Part shown: positions 22,441 to 36,502 of the stretch, piece by piece
Layout: each line of letters begins with the position of its first letter
Position numbering within the stretch: position 1 is the first letter of the stretch
The notes under the pieces: generated by a model
What the model saw: the letters and a program-made list of their open reading frames with translations, nothing else
Told to the model about the DNA's origin: nothing
The model's database searches: none
Source: Epiperipatus broadwayi
Taxonomy: Eukaryota > Onychophora > Udeonychophora > Euonychophora > Peripatidae
Direction of reading: 5' to 3'
DNA: 64,000 nucleotides
NCBI GenBank assembly: GCA_028023455.1
Contig: JAQFVV010006215.1
Location: 9,693,950 to 9,757,949, forward strand
Translations under genes and position numbers: made by a program

Positions 22441-22789
22441 CTTTTAAAAAATATTTTATTGATATTGAATTAATTCATTCTGATATTTCCAATAATTAGA
22501 AATATAGTATTTTTTTTTTATTATTATTAATCATTTAAAAAAAAGAGAAAGAGTTGTCTCTCGCATACATATATATTGAATTTACGGTTATTACAGGCAT
22601 AATGATACAGCTTTTACTTAAATCTTTTAATTCATTTTTCTATCCCAAGGTCTAGCTAGTATTTTCAGCAAAGGTTGCAATTAGGGTTTTTTTTTTTTGT
22701 TGCTGTTTGTTTTTCTTCTCATTGTTACTCCTGAAAATTGTCATACGTAAATATACATGTGTATATACACGCACATACACTGGTAATAT

Positions 22790-23110
22790 TCGGTAAATAT
22801 GACACCTCATGTTGAGTGTCTAAAAGGTATTTATTCGTATATCCTTTTTAAGTTATTTTTTGTCACTGCGGCACCTTATGATGAGTATCAAAAGGGTTTA
22901 TTCATTGTAAATTTCCTGTAAGCAAGTCCTCTAATAACTTAAATTCTTATACATGTATATACATGCAGCACAATTATACACTCATTACTATTCTAAATGT
23001 AAAGTTATTAATGGATTCTTATATATTATATACATGCAGCACAATTATACACTCATTACTATTCTAAATATAATCTATCGTAAAAGGCAAATAGACACAG
23101 CACCTCATGT
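22790..23110. repeat. Local duplications with a recurring cacctcatgttgagtg motif
   Basis: A segment of about 60 bp with acatgcagcacaattataca is duplicated (22942-23001 and 23014-23072). It is bracketed by three versions of a cacctcatgttgagtg-like motif near 22803, 22871 and 23101. Confidence 0.6.
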
Positions 23111-26100
23111 TGAGTGCTAAATGGTATCTGAGCTAACGCAACCTTATCGACATGTAAAATACGAAATTAGTAAAATATTTTAGAGTGCAAATATATGTAC
23201 ACATAGTTATTTTTATATTATATTTGCTATCAATAAAAAAGGTTTTAAAGTCCTGAGAAGAAGTGTATGCCTGTATAACCAAAAATCTTTTATCTGAGAA
23301 ATATATATATATCAAATCACACAAAGTATAACTTATTTCTACAGGGTAAAAAGCTCAGACCACTTCCATTCATTATGAAACATTGTAAATAGCTTTATGG
23401 ATTTATTATTTTTCTTATTCATTTAAAATTGTATTTACATTTTATCTATTTCAAAGCATCAAATATATATATGGGTTTGTGATAATAATTCATTTATTTA
23501 TTTTTATTATATCATTTTAAGTATGAAACGGTGGTGGGTATCTGGGATTAAATAAATATTTGATCATAATATTAAATTTGTTTGTTTTTGTATTATTATT
23601 TATTTGATAAAATGTACTCTTTCTTTATCAATTATGTGCCCATAATAACCATTTAACCTACCCATTGAAGACCCTAGATGTAAAGTGTACTGAGATAGTC
23701 ACAGAGAATATTGCTCTACCAGGGTGTTAAATCTTATTCTTATGCTCTGCTGAACATATGGTATTGCACATCCTTCTAGGAGGGGAGAAAATTCATTTTT
23801 TATTCTTTTCTAGGAGTGGTGCGCAAAAGCTATTTTGTAAATAGACTTTTCAAAGATGTGTACTTACCATAGGTCCTAAACATTCGGGCATTCGAGTAAG
23901 ATATTAACTAAACGGGTTTTAATTGGCAGAGTCCTGTCAATTCACTCTTTCTATCAGTTTAGCTGGAAGTACCAATATATATACAAGTACAGACAATGGG
24001 CTAAATTGGTATCCATTTCTTTCCCTGTTAAATCTTGATCACTTCATGCTCAGTGCAAGATTAAGAGCAGAATTCCGCAGGGAAGTATGGTCCGGTACAA
24101 TATATATATATATCTTTTTCTAACCTATTAGACAACTTTGAAAAAAATTTTTAAACTAACAAAAGTTTAGAAGAAATGATAACACAAGAAAGTGTGCAAA
24201 AAAAAAAATTTAAATACTGTACAGTGTGAAATCATTCATAAATTATTAGTATTTCATTGCTATAATACACTCTTTGACAAAACTGCTTCATCTAGGACAA
24301 GTTATATAAATAAAGCAAATGTCACCCTGCAAAAACATAGCGTGAATTATATTTGATTCCAAATATGTCACTTTGACAAAAAAAAAAATATTAGCACTTT
24401 GTATGTCTTTAATAAGTGTGAAATGTAGTCATTATATGTAATGATAAAAACCCTCATCTGTATTTATTTTGCCCTATATTTCTGAAGAATTTTAGGATGC
24501 TTCTGAAATCATCTGTAGACAATATAATAACTTCCCAGTTAGGATCGATAGGTGATGGACCATGCTCAGATTTCCTTGCAAACACTGCTGAAAACTGGCT
24601 AAATGATTACCATAGCTATATAATTTCTACACATATCATCAAACAATTAATGTATTGATAATCTTTATCCAATATAATCAATAGTTATAAGTCATAATAC
24701 ATCTACTCAGATACTAAGTATAAATTAATGTACTAATCACAGATAACAGATAGATTCACAGATAACAGATAGATTATACCAATAATCACATTGTTGCCAG
24801 ATGCAAATTCAATGTTTCTTGATAAATAAAATCATGATTAAATGCATAGATGACATGAAAAAAAATATTATATCACATTCTGAGTTATATGATGCTTTGT
24901 GATTAGAAATTCATGCAAGACCATCAAAACTTTGTCTTGTTCTGCTAATTTTGAATCAGCTTTCATGATAAGAATGATGTACCTCTGTATAATAAATGTT
25001 GATAGCACTACTTTGTGACTCCATTACTATCCAGAAATGAATTATTAATACCTTTATAACTGCACCAGTCTCTAACAATAACTGCTTGTGTCTTTCAGTA
25101 ATCACTGTGGCCAAATATATTTAATTGTCCTTACACCCTGATGCATAATTTAATGCATATATTTAAATATTATAGGTATATTATAAAAATGCTTTTCTGA
25201 AACATTTAATTGTCTTTGATTTCTGAAAATCCCATAACAATAATTAAGATCTCTCCTTCATTGATCATTTAATATGAAATATTATCTATTAGAGGATCAT
25301 TTCTTCATATATCTTTTGTGGTTTCGTAAGACTGCCAATAATTTATTCATTTTTAATCTTAACTATTGATTCTAACCTATTAATTTATATTACACAAGAT
25401 AACTTCTTCTGGGTGGGGCAATTTCTCTGTCAAGACAAACAAAAATAATCCCTGAAAAATAATTCCAGATTTCATAGTATAATAAGCAATGAAAATCCTA
25501 TCTTTAAAATGATCAAATATACACTTAAATAGAGCAAACTATAATGTTACAAAACTGTGAATATTAAATAATTCAAAATTACAATATTTAATCATAAGAT
25601 TAAAAATTTATCTGTTTTGCTACAGTGCCTTCCATAAAAGCTTTATCATTTTTGATAGAATATTTAATAAAATAACAAAATTTATAGCTAAAACTTATCT
25701 TTAAAAAGAGAAAGTAATTGCCAGCCTAAATTTAATGATATAAAAAAAGTGATCATTAGCATATATCGTGTGACTGTTTATATGTTTTAGATTTTAAAAA
25801 ATGCTCTAGTAAATTCAAAAATCAAAACTGACAAATATTATTTGTAGTCATAATTTATTAACTTTTTTATTTTACAAACAAACATTTACTCAAAAAAAAA
25901 TTGTTCACAAAATGGCATTTAATATAGTTTACAAACTAAAAATAATATATGAAATGAATAAAACACAATACCTTTGTTTTGTTTTTTAAAGCTAATTCTA
26001 CATAAGTTGTAAAATTCAGAAAAGTTAATTTGTTCTTATAACATGTACCACTAATATGTATTTGTATATGTAAAAGTTCAATAATTTCAAAAACATTTTT

Positions 26101-26118
26101 TGACTATTACAATATTAC
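23111..26118. other. AT-rich intron sequence with one unexplained short ORF
   Basis: Mostly A/T-rich. On the minus strand 24600-24465 reads SQFSAVFARKSEHGPSPIDP, then NWEVIILSTDDFRSILKFF, and stops at TGA. It has a plausible acceptor but no donor, so it may be transposon debris. Nothing else is supported. Confidence 0.4.
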
Positions 26119-26305
26119 CCAATGTGAAGTAACATTCCAGCTTAACCCAGCAGCTGCTACTAATCCAGGTAATCTTGCAGAATAAGGTGATGCATGACCA
26201 TCACCAGACCAATCAATTACAACTAGACCAAGTGCATTTTCAGATAAAGCAAATTTTGCTGCACTGTAAATATTTCTTAAAGCTGCTTCAGGACATCCAC
26301 TGATA
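26119..26305 (-). CDS. GH20-like host gene, exon 'A' (DWSGDGH motif)
   Basis: A 187-nt exon in minus orientation, with acceptor cttttatatttag and donor gtaata. Only one of its three frames is open. It encodes 62 residues after a one-base split Ser codon. Visible motifs are SGCPEAALRNIYSAAKF, LGLVVIDWSGDGH and LPGLVAAAGLSWN, ending in SHW. The [T/I]DW-G-GH segment followed by a Pro-Gly-hydrophobic stretch and LxWN is the pattern of the C-terminal part of the TIM barrel in GH20-like hexosaminidases. Codon use and base composition stand out from the surrounding A/T-rich intron. The exon ends in phase 0, as the next exon requires. The family call is from recalled motifs, not a search. Confidence 0.85.
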
Positions 26306-26399
26306 CTAAATATAAAAGAAAAAAAATAAAACTTTTTACATTATGATTTAGTCTGTAAATCATTTCAAATTTGATAAAAATTCTTAAAGAGAAATATTT

Positions 26400-29350
26400 A
26401 TTAGATTTTCCTTTTTGTTTCCCTTAATTTAGTAAATATTTTAGTAGTACAATTTTGTACTGTTTTTCCTTTCCTTAAATTTATTTATTTATTTAGATAT
26501 AATTTTTTTTTTTTAGACACCTTAACTATTAATAAATTCAATTACAATGATAGAATCACTAGCAGCTTTATTAAATCCTTTAATTCATTTCACAATAGCC
26601 ATAGATTTGAATTATTAATTACGATTTGTGTTTCTCATCTACATAAATCAAACAAGTTATTAAATTCCATTTATGTAGAAAATGAGCACATTGTCCATGG
26701 CTTGTCCTAAATCAGTTAATGAGATTCCAAGTGTTTAGGTAGATCAAATCCAATTAAGCTTTGCTGCTTGATATGAAAAAAAAGTTTCAAATCTCATAAA
26801 AAGTCCATGTTTATGCCTAATTCTTCAGTTGTAGATTCTTGGTTAAATATTCAGAAAGGGAATGATTACTTGATATGAATTTTTGTTAGTTAACTATATC
26901 TCGAGTTAGTAGCAAGCCTGATCTATTAAATAGCTTTTTATACATTTTCTATAAGGCAACTTCTTATCTAATATCTGAAAAAAAAGAATATCCACTGTAA
27001 AAAAGTTTGAATGTTGCAATATTTCTCATGATAAGATTTAAGTATTCAGCAATTTAGCTTGGACACTTTTTCACTAAATAAAGATAGTGTGTTTACCAGT
27101 AGAATAAGCTAGTGATAAAAAAAATTGTTGGTTAAGTGCTTGCAACACAATCCTAACTAGTGCCAGCCAGCATTCCGAAGAGATTATTTTTAGGAAATTA
27201 TTTTATATCTAATCTTAAACGAATGATAAAAATAAGTTTAATTACAATCCAAAGTTACTTCTAAGTAGAAAGGTTAGGATCATGCTTTAGTCAATTGTTA
27301 CAAAATATTATATTCAGATTATAAGATGCTCCCCTGTTGTTTATTAAAGTAGAGCATATTGAATTTGTTAGATTAATAATAAGACCAAAAACTTTGAAAA
27401 AGAATTTAAACATTTAGATATTTTATTAAGAGATTTTTCTATTTCTGGGAGAAAAAAAAAATTGTGAGGTGAAAAAATTATCATCAGCATAAATGAATTT
27501 CCTGCATTTTATATCAGAGAAAACCCTAAGGAATATATTAAATAAAGTGACCAAAAATTAATCCAGTGGTAGATCATTGTCAAACTCACTCCACTCACAA
27601 CTTTGACACCATCTACCTCAGATAAATACAATAATAATTAATACTAATCATTTTCTAAACTAGAGATTATTTCTGGAATAGATATGAACTTTAAATCTCA
27701 ATTAAAGATTAATATATCTGATTTTTTAATTTTAAATCATTCTATAAAATTTTGCATTTTTTATACAACTACTGTTTAGTATCGCTTAAATTTTTTAATA
27801 AAAAACACTTGAAGAAAATTGATGGTTTTCCTGGATTTAAGGATTTTAAATACTTTTAGAAGACTATACTCTAGTTTTGCCTTTATAACAAATTCTTAGA
27901 ATAGTTTCTGTATGACTAATATTACAGAACAGTCTTGACAACCATGTTTCGGATTTAGGATTTAAATTTTTTAGAAATTCTGGAAGTATGCTATCAGTTC
28001 AGTTCTGAGGTTTTTTCTAGCTTAAGGCAAATTAAAAACAAGTTCAAATTTTATCAATGTCTATTGATTTTATTTAGATTGGTATTAGAGAAATATTCCA
28101 AAAGAACTTGCAGTTTTGTTCTAATGATGCTTTTTCTTGTTCTATCAATCTTGGATTTAGAAGTCTGACATATAAAACTAGCAATCACATTAGCAGTTCA
28201 GTAATAGTTCTTCTAGAGATATTTTTATAACCATCAAGCTAACATAAAAGTAACCAAGCTTTTCAATTATGTCTTGTTTTCCCCTAATCTTGCTCCATCT
28301 TTTTTTTTCCTAGCATCATCTAGTGATTTATTAAGTTTGTCAGTAATTTCCAGCTCTTTCATAGACAAATGTTCACCATAAAGAATATTGTTGATTTTGT
28401 TCCAATCTCGAATTAATTGCTTTGATATTTTAGAGGAATGGACTCTTTGGTTGGTATTATGATAAGAAAATTGAAGAGATTCAATTAACATTCAAGTCAG
28501 CTTTCTTGAAATTCTATCTTGGAAGAGAATGATTTTCAACTATAGAAATGTAGATTGCAAAAGCAATTAGATATGATTTATATTAGCTATGAGAAAATAA
28601 TCCAATATCAATAAATCAACAGCTAATGGTGAACTATTTTTCATCAAAACAATAATATAAATTAGGAAAAATTCTCGGAATTCTATTTTCCTGAATGACA
28701 TGTTCCTTCTTGCTGACATCATAAAGTGCACGCTATTTAAACTCATCCATTCTAAAAGTTGATAACCTATTACTTGCACATCCCCAAAGGCTACTATGAA
28801 AATTGCAACCTCTGTATATACAGAAAGTGTAGATAGATTTGGAAAAGCATATATAAAAATTATCTAACCAAATGGTGACAATATTGTTTGAATTATCTTC
28901 AATAGAAGTTATCTGCTTTATAAAATGGTTTGAAATAAAGGTAGCCATACTACATTTAGTATCATTCTATCAAAACTCAATGTAAATCCAGAAATTTTAG
29001 TGCAATGCATAATTACTTCATAGAGAATCTTTATTTCTGATTTTGATATACCTTCAAAGTTAAGTTGAAGTAATTTCATTGTATTTCCTAAATGAAGAAA
29101 AAATCATTTATAGAGAGAATACTTGGTACTTGAGATATTCCATGATTGCCAACACCATTTAGTTGTTGTTTTTATTTGTTTTTTGTTTTTTTGAGAATCT
29201 AGGATCATCATCTTCATAGTCCTGACACAGCTATCCCAACAATACCATCAGAGTTCAAGTTAACAGTTTTTATTGGGTACTCTCATATTTAACTGTCTTT
29301 AACCAAGAGTCATCAAGATAAAATCTGATGGAGACAAATTGTTTCATATA
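26400..29350 (-). mobile_element. Degenerate minus-strand non-LTR retrotransposon
   Basis: Around 27590-27470 the minus strand has pieces of an RT: SGV followed by GLI-G across a frame change, then FIYADDN. These fit the QGSxLGPLLF...YADD region of jockey/CR1-type elements. Higher coordinates (28950-28570) hold short open pieces such as NNIVTIWL and CNFHSSLWGC that may be endonuclease. No intact domain. Confidence 0.45.
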
Positions 29351-29839
29351 CTAATCTATGCTGATTGCAAAGTGCTTTACAAGAATGATACCATCTATTC
29401 TTCCCTTTCTTCAATAAAAATAATTAATTTTTAAGAAATTTATTGTGTATAAATAAAATTTTAATATTTATTAATTTGGCTAACAATATATGTAATATAT
29501 TACATGAAATTGAAAGAGAAGTAATTGCAACTCTCTGTGAGCTATAGTCAATCGTATGAAAAGAATAGAATGATACCATTTGTTCTTTTAGTTTTGATAA
29601 TATTTGAGCATTAATTTATTGATGTTATAAATCAGAAAATGAAATCATATTAATTTAAGTATAGTATAAATTATCTGAAATCATTATTTAAACATTTAGA
29701 GGAAAATGGCAATACTTTTATTTTTAATAACCAAATGACACATATTGTAAACTTATAGTTACTACTGTAATTGCTAGCATAACTCAAAAACTCTTAAAAA
29801 AATATTGGCTTTATTTTTATGATTAAGCAAATATTAACT

Positions 29840-32800
29840 GAAAGGAGACCCTTTGATTCCCCTTGGAGGCTTTAAAGGAACTGAGCAGGGCAAATTCCTA
29901 ATGTCGACTCCATATGTTTTTGTCATTACAACTGTTATTACTATGTGATTATTCATATAGTATACGAACATAGATGGGCTGCTCACCAACATGCATTAGC
30001 CAGCGTGGCAAGTTTATTGGCTTTTTATCTCTGAGTTAAAAATCAAGAAATAGCATGGTCTTTCTTCTAAGTTATCTTATAAGGCAGAATGAATGTATGT
30101 ATATATGACAAATATTTTTCCAATAAATATATACAATCATGACAAACAAAAATAAATCATGGTCCTTATTCCCAACAGGCTGTGAAGTCATCAACCAAGG
30201 CAGCGGTTGGTGGCCAAAGGTGGAGGGTGTTAAGAAACCCCTGATTGTGGACCCAGGCTGCCATTTGATGACGACTTTTTATTTAGGTACTTACAACTGC
30301 AGATCACTTTCAAGTGAAGGAAGATTGCAAAAATTAGAAGAACTGTCTTATATTAAATGGGATATTATTGGACTTTGTGAAGTTAGAAGAAAAGGTGAAA
30401 AGACAATTGATTTAAAAAGTGGACATGTACTCTATTATAAAGGCACAAATATTGGAAATACAAGTGGAGTAGGATTCATTATAAATAAAAAGTGGAAGAA
30501 CAACATTGTGGAGATTGATGGTGTATCGGACAGAGTGGCAAGATTAGTTATACAACTTAATAGCAGATACCAAATGCAGATAATTCAGGTTTATGCCCCA
30601 ACAAGTTCTCATAGTGATGAAGTAGAGGATTTTTATATGGATGTACAAAAGGCTTTTGATCAGAGTAAACAACATTTTAAAATTGTTATGGGAGACTTTA
30701 ATGCTAGAATTGGTAAACAAATGAAAGATGAAAGTGCTGTAGGTAATTTTGGTTATGGTAATAGAAATGAGAGAGGACATAGACTTGTGGAGTTTGCAGA
30801 AAAAGAAAAACTTTATATTATGAATTCTTTTTTTGAGAAAAATGTTAAAAGGAAATGGACATGGAAGCATCCAAATGAAGGTACAGCAGAATTGGATTAT
30901 ATTTTGACTAACAGAAAATACATATTTCAAGATTGTAATGTTCTTAATAAATTTAACACAGGAAGTGATCATCGATTAGTAAGATGTAAGATACATGTTA
31001 ATGCAAAACTAGAGAGACAAAAATTATTAAGAAAAACAATATTTACAGTTGATATTCCTAATCTTCAGAAACATTCTAATGAATTTAAATTAGAACTTAC
31101 AAATCGGTTTCAAGTATTAGTAGATTTTGAACATGATTCAGATTTGAATGAAATTAATAAGAAAATAACTGATACACTTTTAAAAACTGCAACAAAGATA
31201 GCTGGTAAAAAAAAGCAGCAATTGACCAATAAAATTTCTACTGAGACTAGAGAATTTATGAAGAAAAGAAAGACTATGATGCATTAAAAAAGATTGAATA
31301 CCTCGAATTTTGTAAAATGGTGCGGAAAAGAGTTGAAAATGATATAAGAAAGTATAACTGTGAGCTAGCAAGGAAAGCTGTAGAAGAGAATAAAAGTCTT
31401 GAGAGTGTAAAACAACATTTTGGTATTGGTAGGAAAGTTATATCTGCAATAAGAAAAAAAGATGGAATTATTACTAAAAAGAGAGATGACATCATGAAAT
31501 GGGTAGAAGCCTTCTATCAAGAATTATATAGTAATAAAGAACAAGTACCTCCTATATCTAATATATCTTCCAAATTGCCCAGAATTTTAAATGAAGAAGT
31601 GAGACATGCAATTAAATTTATGAAGAAAGGAAAGGCTCCAGGTAATGATGGAATTATAATTGATATATTAAAAGAAGCAGGTGAAGAAATAGAAAATTTT
31701 TTAGCAAAGTTATATACCAAATGTCTAAATGATAAAGATGTACCAGATGATTGGAAGAATGCAGTATTAATATTAATATTTAAAAAAGGTGATAGAAGAT
31801 ATTAGAAATTACAGACCTATCAGCCTTTTATCAGTTTTATACAAAATTTTTACTAAGATAATTACAACTCGTCTACAGAGAACATTGGATTTCCACCAAC
31901 CAAGAGAACAAGCTGGATTTAAAAGTGGTTTTAGTACAGTAGATCATATCCAGGTATTGAGAGAAGTTATAGAAAGGACAAATGAATATGAGTTGCCATT
32001 ATGCTTTGGATTTGTAGATTATGAAAAGGCATTTGATTCTATAAACATTTCTTCAGTGATTAAAGCATTGGATCATCAAGGTATAGATTCAGGATATTGT
32101 CATATTTTAAAGAATATTTATAAAAATGCAACAGCAACAATTAGATTACATAATGATACTAGGAAAGTCAACATTGAGAAGGGTGTAAGACAGGGTGACT
32201 CCATATCTCCAAAACTTTTTACAGCAGTGCTGCAAGAAGTATTTTGTGGATTAAAATGGGAAGCTAAAGGAGTGAAAGTAAATGGAGATTATTTAAGTCA
32301 TTTAGATTTTGCAGATGATGTAGTTGTTTTTGCAAATAATGCTTTAGAGCTGCAGGAAATGTTGCAGGAGTTATCAGATGAAAATAGAAAAGTAGGACTA
32401 AAGATAAATGTTAAAAAGACTAAAGTAATGTTCAATGGATTTTCTCAAAATATGAAAATAAAGATTGATTATGATGAGTTAGAAGAAGTTAACAGCTACA
32501 AATATCTTGGTCAGATTATTAATACAGATGGAAACATAATGGATGAAATTAATCATAGAATTAAACTTGGTTGGAGTGCTTTTGGTAGAAATAACTTGAT
32601 ACTAAAAGGAAATATGCCTATGTGTTTGAAAAGGAAGGTTTTTAATAAATGTGTTTTACCAGTTCTTACTTATGGATCTGAGACTTGGACACTTAATAGA
32701 AGAGCAATACAGAGACTTCAGACCACTCAAAGAAGTATGGACAGATGCATGTTGGGAGTAACAAGAAGAGATCGAAACCGCAATATATGGGTAAGAGAAC

Positions 32801-33090
32801 AAACAGGTATTACTGACCTCATTGAAAAAATTAAAAGACTGGAGTCGGGCTGGACATATTTCTAGAAGAGATAATAATAAATGGACAATTGAAATCTTAA
32901 ACTGAATTCCAAGAAATTGTAAAAGACCCAGAAAGAGATCACATGTGAGATTGATGGATGAAATAGTGTGCAGGGGTGATATGGAGAAGAGAAGCTAAAG
33001 ATCGGAGATGGATTGAACTTGGAGAGACCTTCTTTCCTGCAGTGGATTGATAATGGTTGATGATGAGCCTTGGCTAAGTAGCATATAATA
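29840..33090 (+). mobile_element. LINE family A, best preserved copy
   Basis: A leader starting about 29840 (aggagaccctttgattcc), one long endonuclease/RT coding region (30139 to about 33050) and a short 3' end with tggattgataatggttgatgatgagc. Fragments of the same family lie at 11740-12620, 16170-16790 and 52110-53400. Poly(A) is not evident at the 3' end. Clade is not certain; APE endonuclease plus the RT style suggests the RTE/jockey side of LINEs. Confidence 0.85.
30139..32960 (+). pseudogene. LINE A endonuclease-reverse transcriptase (frameshifted)
   Basis: An APE-type endonuclease spans about 30280-30990: LGTYNCRSL, DIIGLCEVRR, QVYAPTSSH, IVMGDFNARIG, ELDYILTNRK and GSDHRLVRC are all in order. 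This reading frame stops at 31287. A one-base shift restores it at 31317 (RKRVENDI ... GKAPGNDGI, RT palm start). A second shift near 31795 separates LIFKKGDR from DIRNYRPISLLSVLYKIFTK. RT motifs follow: FVDYEKAFDSI, GVRQGDSISPKLF, LDFADDVVVFANN (the FADD catalytic box), KVGLKINVKKTKVMFNG and YKYLGQIINTDG. A third shift near 32850 leads to GHISRRDNNKWTIEIL and a C-terminal tail. Three shifts but few stops: recently dead, or sequencing errors. Confidence 0.88.
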
Positions 33091-34264
33091 TAATCAATAT
33101 TAAACTCTCATATTAATGCTTAAGAGAATATATAATTTTATAAATAATTTAAAAATGGCTTTCCAAGCAGATTTTCTAATCAACACTTATATAAAAATGT
33201 GCATGTTTGTAATTTGTCATTATTATTGGAGAAAAAACACCAGCTAATTGTATAGACAAATAGAGGTACACACACACATAAAATAAATATTTTATAAAGA
33301 AATACAGAATAGAATAATAAATCCAACATTATAACACAGAATATTTTAAAAGTAATAACATTTAAGATTACATTTTACATAAAATGTAGAACAAATAGTT
33401 TATATATTTTACGTGTATGCATGAAAATTTTATGTGTTTAAATTTAATTAATTTATAAATGTAAAACTAGCAAAATTGATTTAGTTGGCTTAATTTAAAT
33501 GTATTTATTTGATAGTGTAACTTAATTAAAAGATATTTTAAATTAATTTAATAAATATCTGAAAACATTTTGGAGAACTTAATATATAATGTTATTTATT
33601 AAATTGTAAAATTATTATTTTCCATATTATGCTGTTTCTGACCCATAAAATTGCCACATTAATTCAAAATCAGACAGTGTCTATCTGAATTTTTCACTTT
33701 ATATATTCACATTCCCTTCTAGACACTTAAGATTGACTCTTGCAGTTTTAACATCGCTGTTTAATGGTGCTATAGCACTAGTAAAATTTATTGAATATTA
33801 CATAATTTAACATTTGTATAAAATAGTATTAACATTTATTTTATGTGGAAATAGAACATATATGCATTGCAAGTTACTTTGGTAATTACACTTCCACATT
33901 AAACTTTTGTCTTAGCTACTTTGTCTTTTTGCCCTTATTGTTTGCAAATCTTAAGAACTTCTCATTATTGCTTTAAGCTTAGAAATTGGCTTTCAAAAGT
34001 GCATTGAGATTTTGGGTTCGAACTCCTTATAGATTATAATATATATATTAAAATCAAAAATGCTGATGGATTTTCAGAGAGGAATATGGATACTCATCAT
34101 GGCTTAATTATCATCAGGCTTTATAATTGGATCATGCATTTATCTATAACAAACAATAGTTGAACAAGAATTGTTCTATGTCCTACCTTTTAAATGACAC
34201 ATTACATGTGACAATTAATATAATTATTGAACTAAATAAAAACTAAAGTCCATGTTTGGTGTTA
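33091..34264. other. AT-rich intron sequence, no supported feature
   Basis: Plain AT-rich sequence after the LINE 3' end, with no repeat or coding signal recognised. Confidence 0.5.
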
Positions 34265-35225
34265 GATAGGAAAATATTATTATAGCTTCTAATATAGCGG
34301 TTGCAATTTAATTAACGGAAAGGCAAAATCTCTTCTCCACATGGCTCATTTCAACATTGCTTTAACATATAGCTTGCAGTTTGGAATCAGGGAATCAACG
34401 CTAAAACGAAATAGACATCAGAATGAATGACTGCATACCGAGTGAATTTTAAATGATCCCTTTTTATATCTCTCTGTTATCTTTCTATCCTGTCTATGTC
34501 ATTTGTCATCACTCGAATCATAATTTAGACCAGTCACATATATTTGTCACTTGTCACTCGAACCATAATGTAGACCATTCTAAAATCTCGGACCCCAAAG
34601 AAAAAAATCTTATTGTTCTGTTATAAAACATGCTTATGTACAATATTATATTATTTTATATTGAAAGAAGAAAGAAATAACTGTTTGTTTTTTTTATCTA
34701 TCCTGTTGCGTTGCAGGAAAGATATAAAATTCTTCTCCGACTTTTCTTTTTTTATTTCCAATTTCTCAAGCATCATTAATTTATAATATTTTAATCTTAA
34801 ATTTGATTACACATTCAATTTACTATAGAAAACGACCAGACTTTATTTATAAATCAATTCAGACTAGGTAAAACCAAAAAGATCTCAAAATACCTTGAAA
34901 TTTATGATCTACATATTTTAAACTTGATTGGCAAATTGACTTGCGATCAAAAGTATTTTTCTTTTTGCAATCACATTCATTATTATTTTTTCTACTTTCA
35001 TATTACAGAGTAAATAGTCAATTACATTATGCATAAATTGCTACAACATTTAATATGATTAAAATATATATTAATTTTCTTTTAATCTCACAGGCAATTT
35101 CTTTACTTTACTGCATATACATGTGTACACACACATACATGTTGTTCAATTCTTTATTAATTAATCCATGCAGCATTTTTATCTGACTGTGGGCTGTACT
35201 CGGGTTGATATGGTTATATATCCCC
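34265..35225 (+). repeat. Dispersed repeat R, copy 1 (uninterrupted)
   Basis: Matches 39615-39668 plus 40982-41875 over most of its length. Landmarks are ttgcagttt, aatgaatgactgcatacc, ctttttatatctct, and the end ggttgatatggttata. It gives the empty site for the TIR element in copy 2. The 3' part (about 35080-35220) recurs a third time at 41930-42080. No coding potential. Confidence 0.75.
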
Positions 35226-35504
35226 TCCCTTTAAAAAGAAAAAATGGGACAGTGCAACTTATCATTTCTCATTTCTGTGTTGACTAACACTCTATTAATT
35301 TATATTGATTTCTTTGATTATGATGTTTTACATGGTATATATGCCCACAATGTTCAGAGAGTTGTTTGTCATTAAGTACCATAGAGAATGCATAAAATTT
35401 CTGTTCTGGAATGCATATGGCATTAAGATGTACGATGCATGGACACTAGAAGGATCACCATAGATTGATTTCTGTTAAATTATACACAACCCAAGAGAAT
35501 AAAG

Positions 35505-36494
35505 CAGGGGTAGACAACAGTCGGCCCACAGGCCACATTCATTCCGTGATGATGTTGAATCCAGCCCGCCTCTTAAATGCCTAAATATAGAAAATTCATA
35601 CCTGACTATACTCACTGTAAACTACAATCTCTAAGCCTATCACTGACAAGTTCATATAATGTTAACTTTATCCTAATGCCATGCAAAATATAAAATACTA
35701 ATTATAAAAATTAAAATTTTTATCATAACTTGCGTAAATTTAATCGTAATTTCTAAAATATCAATTTTACATTACAAAATATAAAAATATGGGAGGAATC
35801 ATGTTGCAAATAATGTTAATTTCTGTTTTTAAAGAATACTGTATATTCTATACAGCATCAAAGTATTATTCCTAATTATTATTGTAGCATCAATCAAACG
35901 AAGTTCCTTTGGGTTTAATTTCTTATTGAAAAAAATAATATTGGTGCATGATATTTTATAAGTAAGTTTATGTCTTTTCTAATTATTATAATTTTTAATT
36001 TAATTTGAACCAATTAAAAAAAAGAAAAATTGATGCCGCATTTTCATTGGACATTCAGATATTTATTTGCAAATATAGACTATAAAGCTGTTTATTTGGC
36101 CTGTAACAAAACTATTTCTGTTTTAAAGAATATAATCTAAAAAGGCATTTTTCAACAAAACATTTCGTAAAATATAAACTATTTTCACTGGAACAAATGA
36201 AAATTAAAGCAGAAAAATTTAATCCCTCACATTAATTTTTTTGATTTCTGCATTTACTTTACCAGAACAATAAAAATGTTCCAAATTGTAGTTCTTATTT
36301 GTACCTATCTATAATCAAAGTCATCAAATATTGTATTTACTTTTATTTAAAATACATTGATAATTTGGTAATTCAAGTAATATAACATTTTTTAGTTTCT
36401 GATTTTTTTTGTTAAATCATTCAATCTATTCTGGCCTGCGTTACGATACAAAAATTTTATTCGGCCCGCTGATGAAAAAAATTGCCCATCCCCG
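35505..36494. mobile_element. Non-autonomous hAT-type element
   Basis: The left end caggggtagacaacagtcgg and the complement of the right end cggggatgggcaat...cgggcc are the typical hAT CAGGGGTxGxCAA...GGCC termini. Flanks gaataaag (35497-35504) and gaataaga (36495-36502) make an 8-bp duplication with the last two bases changed. The 990-bp interior has no transposase ORF. Confidence 0.8.
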
Positions 36495-36502
36495 GAATAA
36501 GA

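Noticed and set aside
22942-23072. CRISPR-like repeat array
   Set aside because: Only two copies, in clearly eukaryotic intronic DNA; a simple local duplication.
30544-30972. Minus-strand 142-codon open stretch
   Set aside because: Antisense to the LINE A endonuclease, which has clear motifs on the plus strand.
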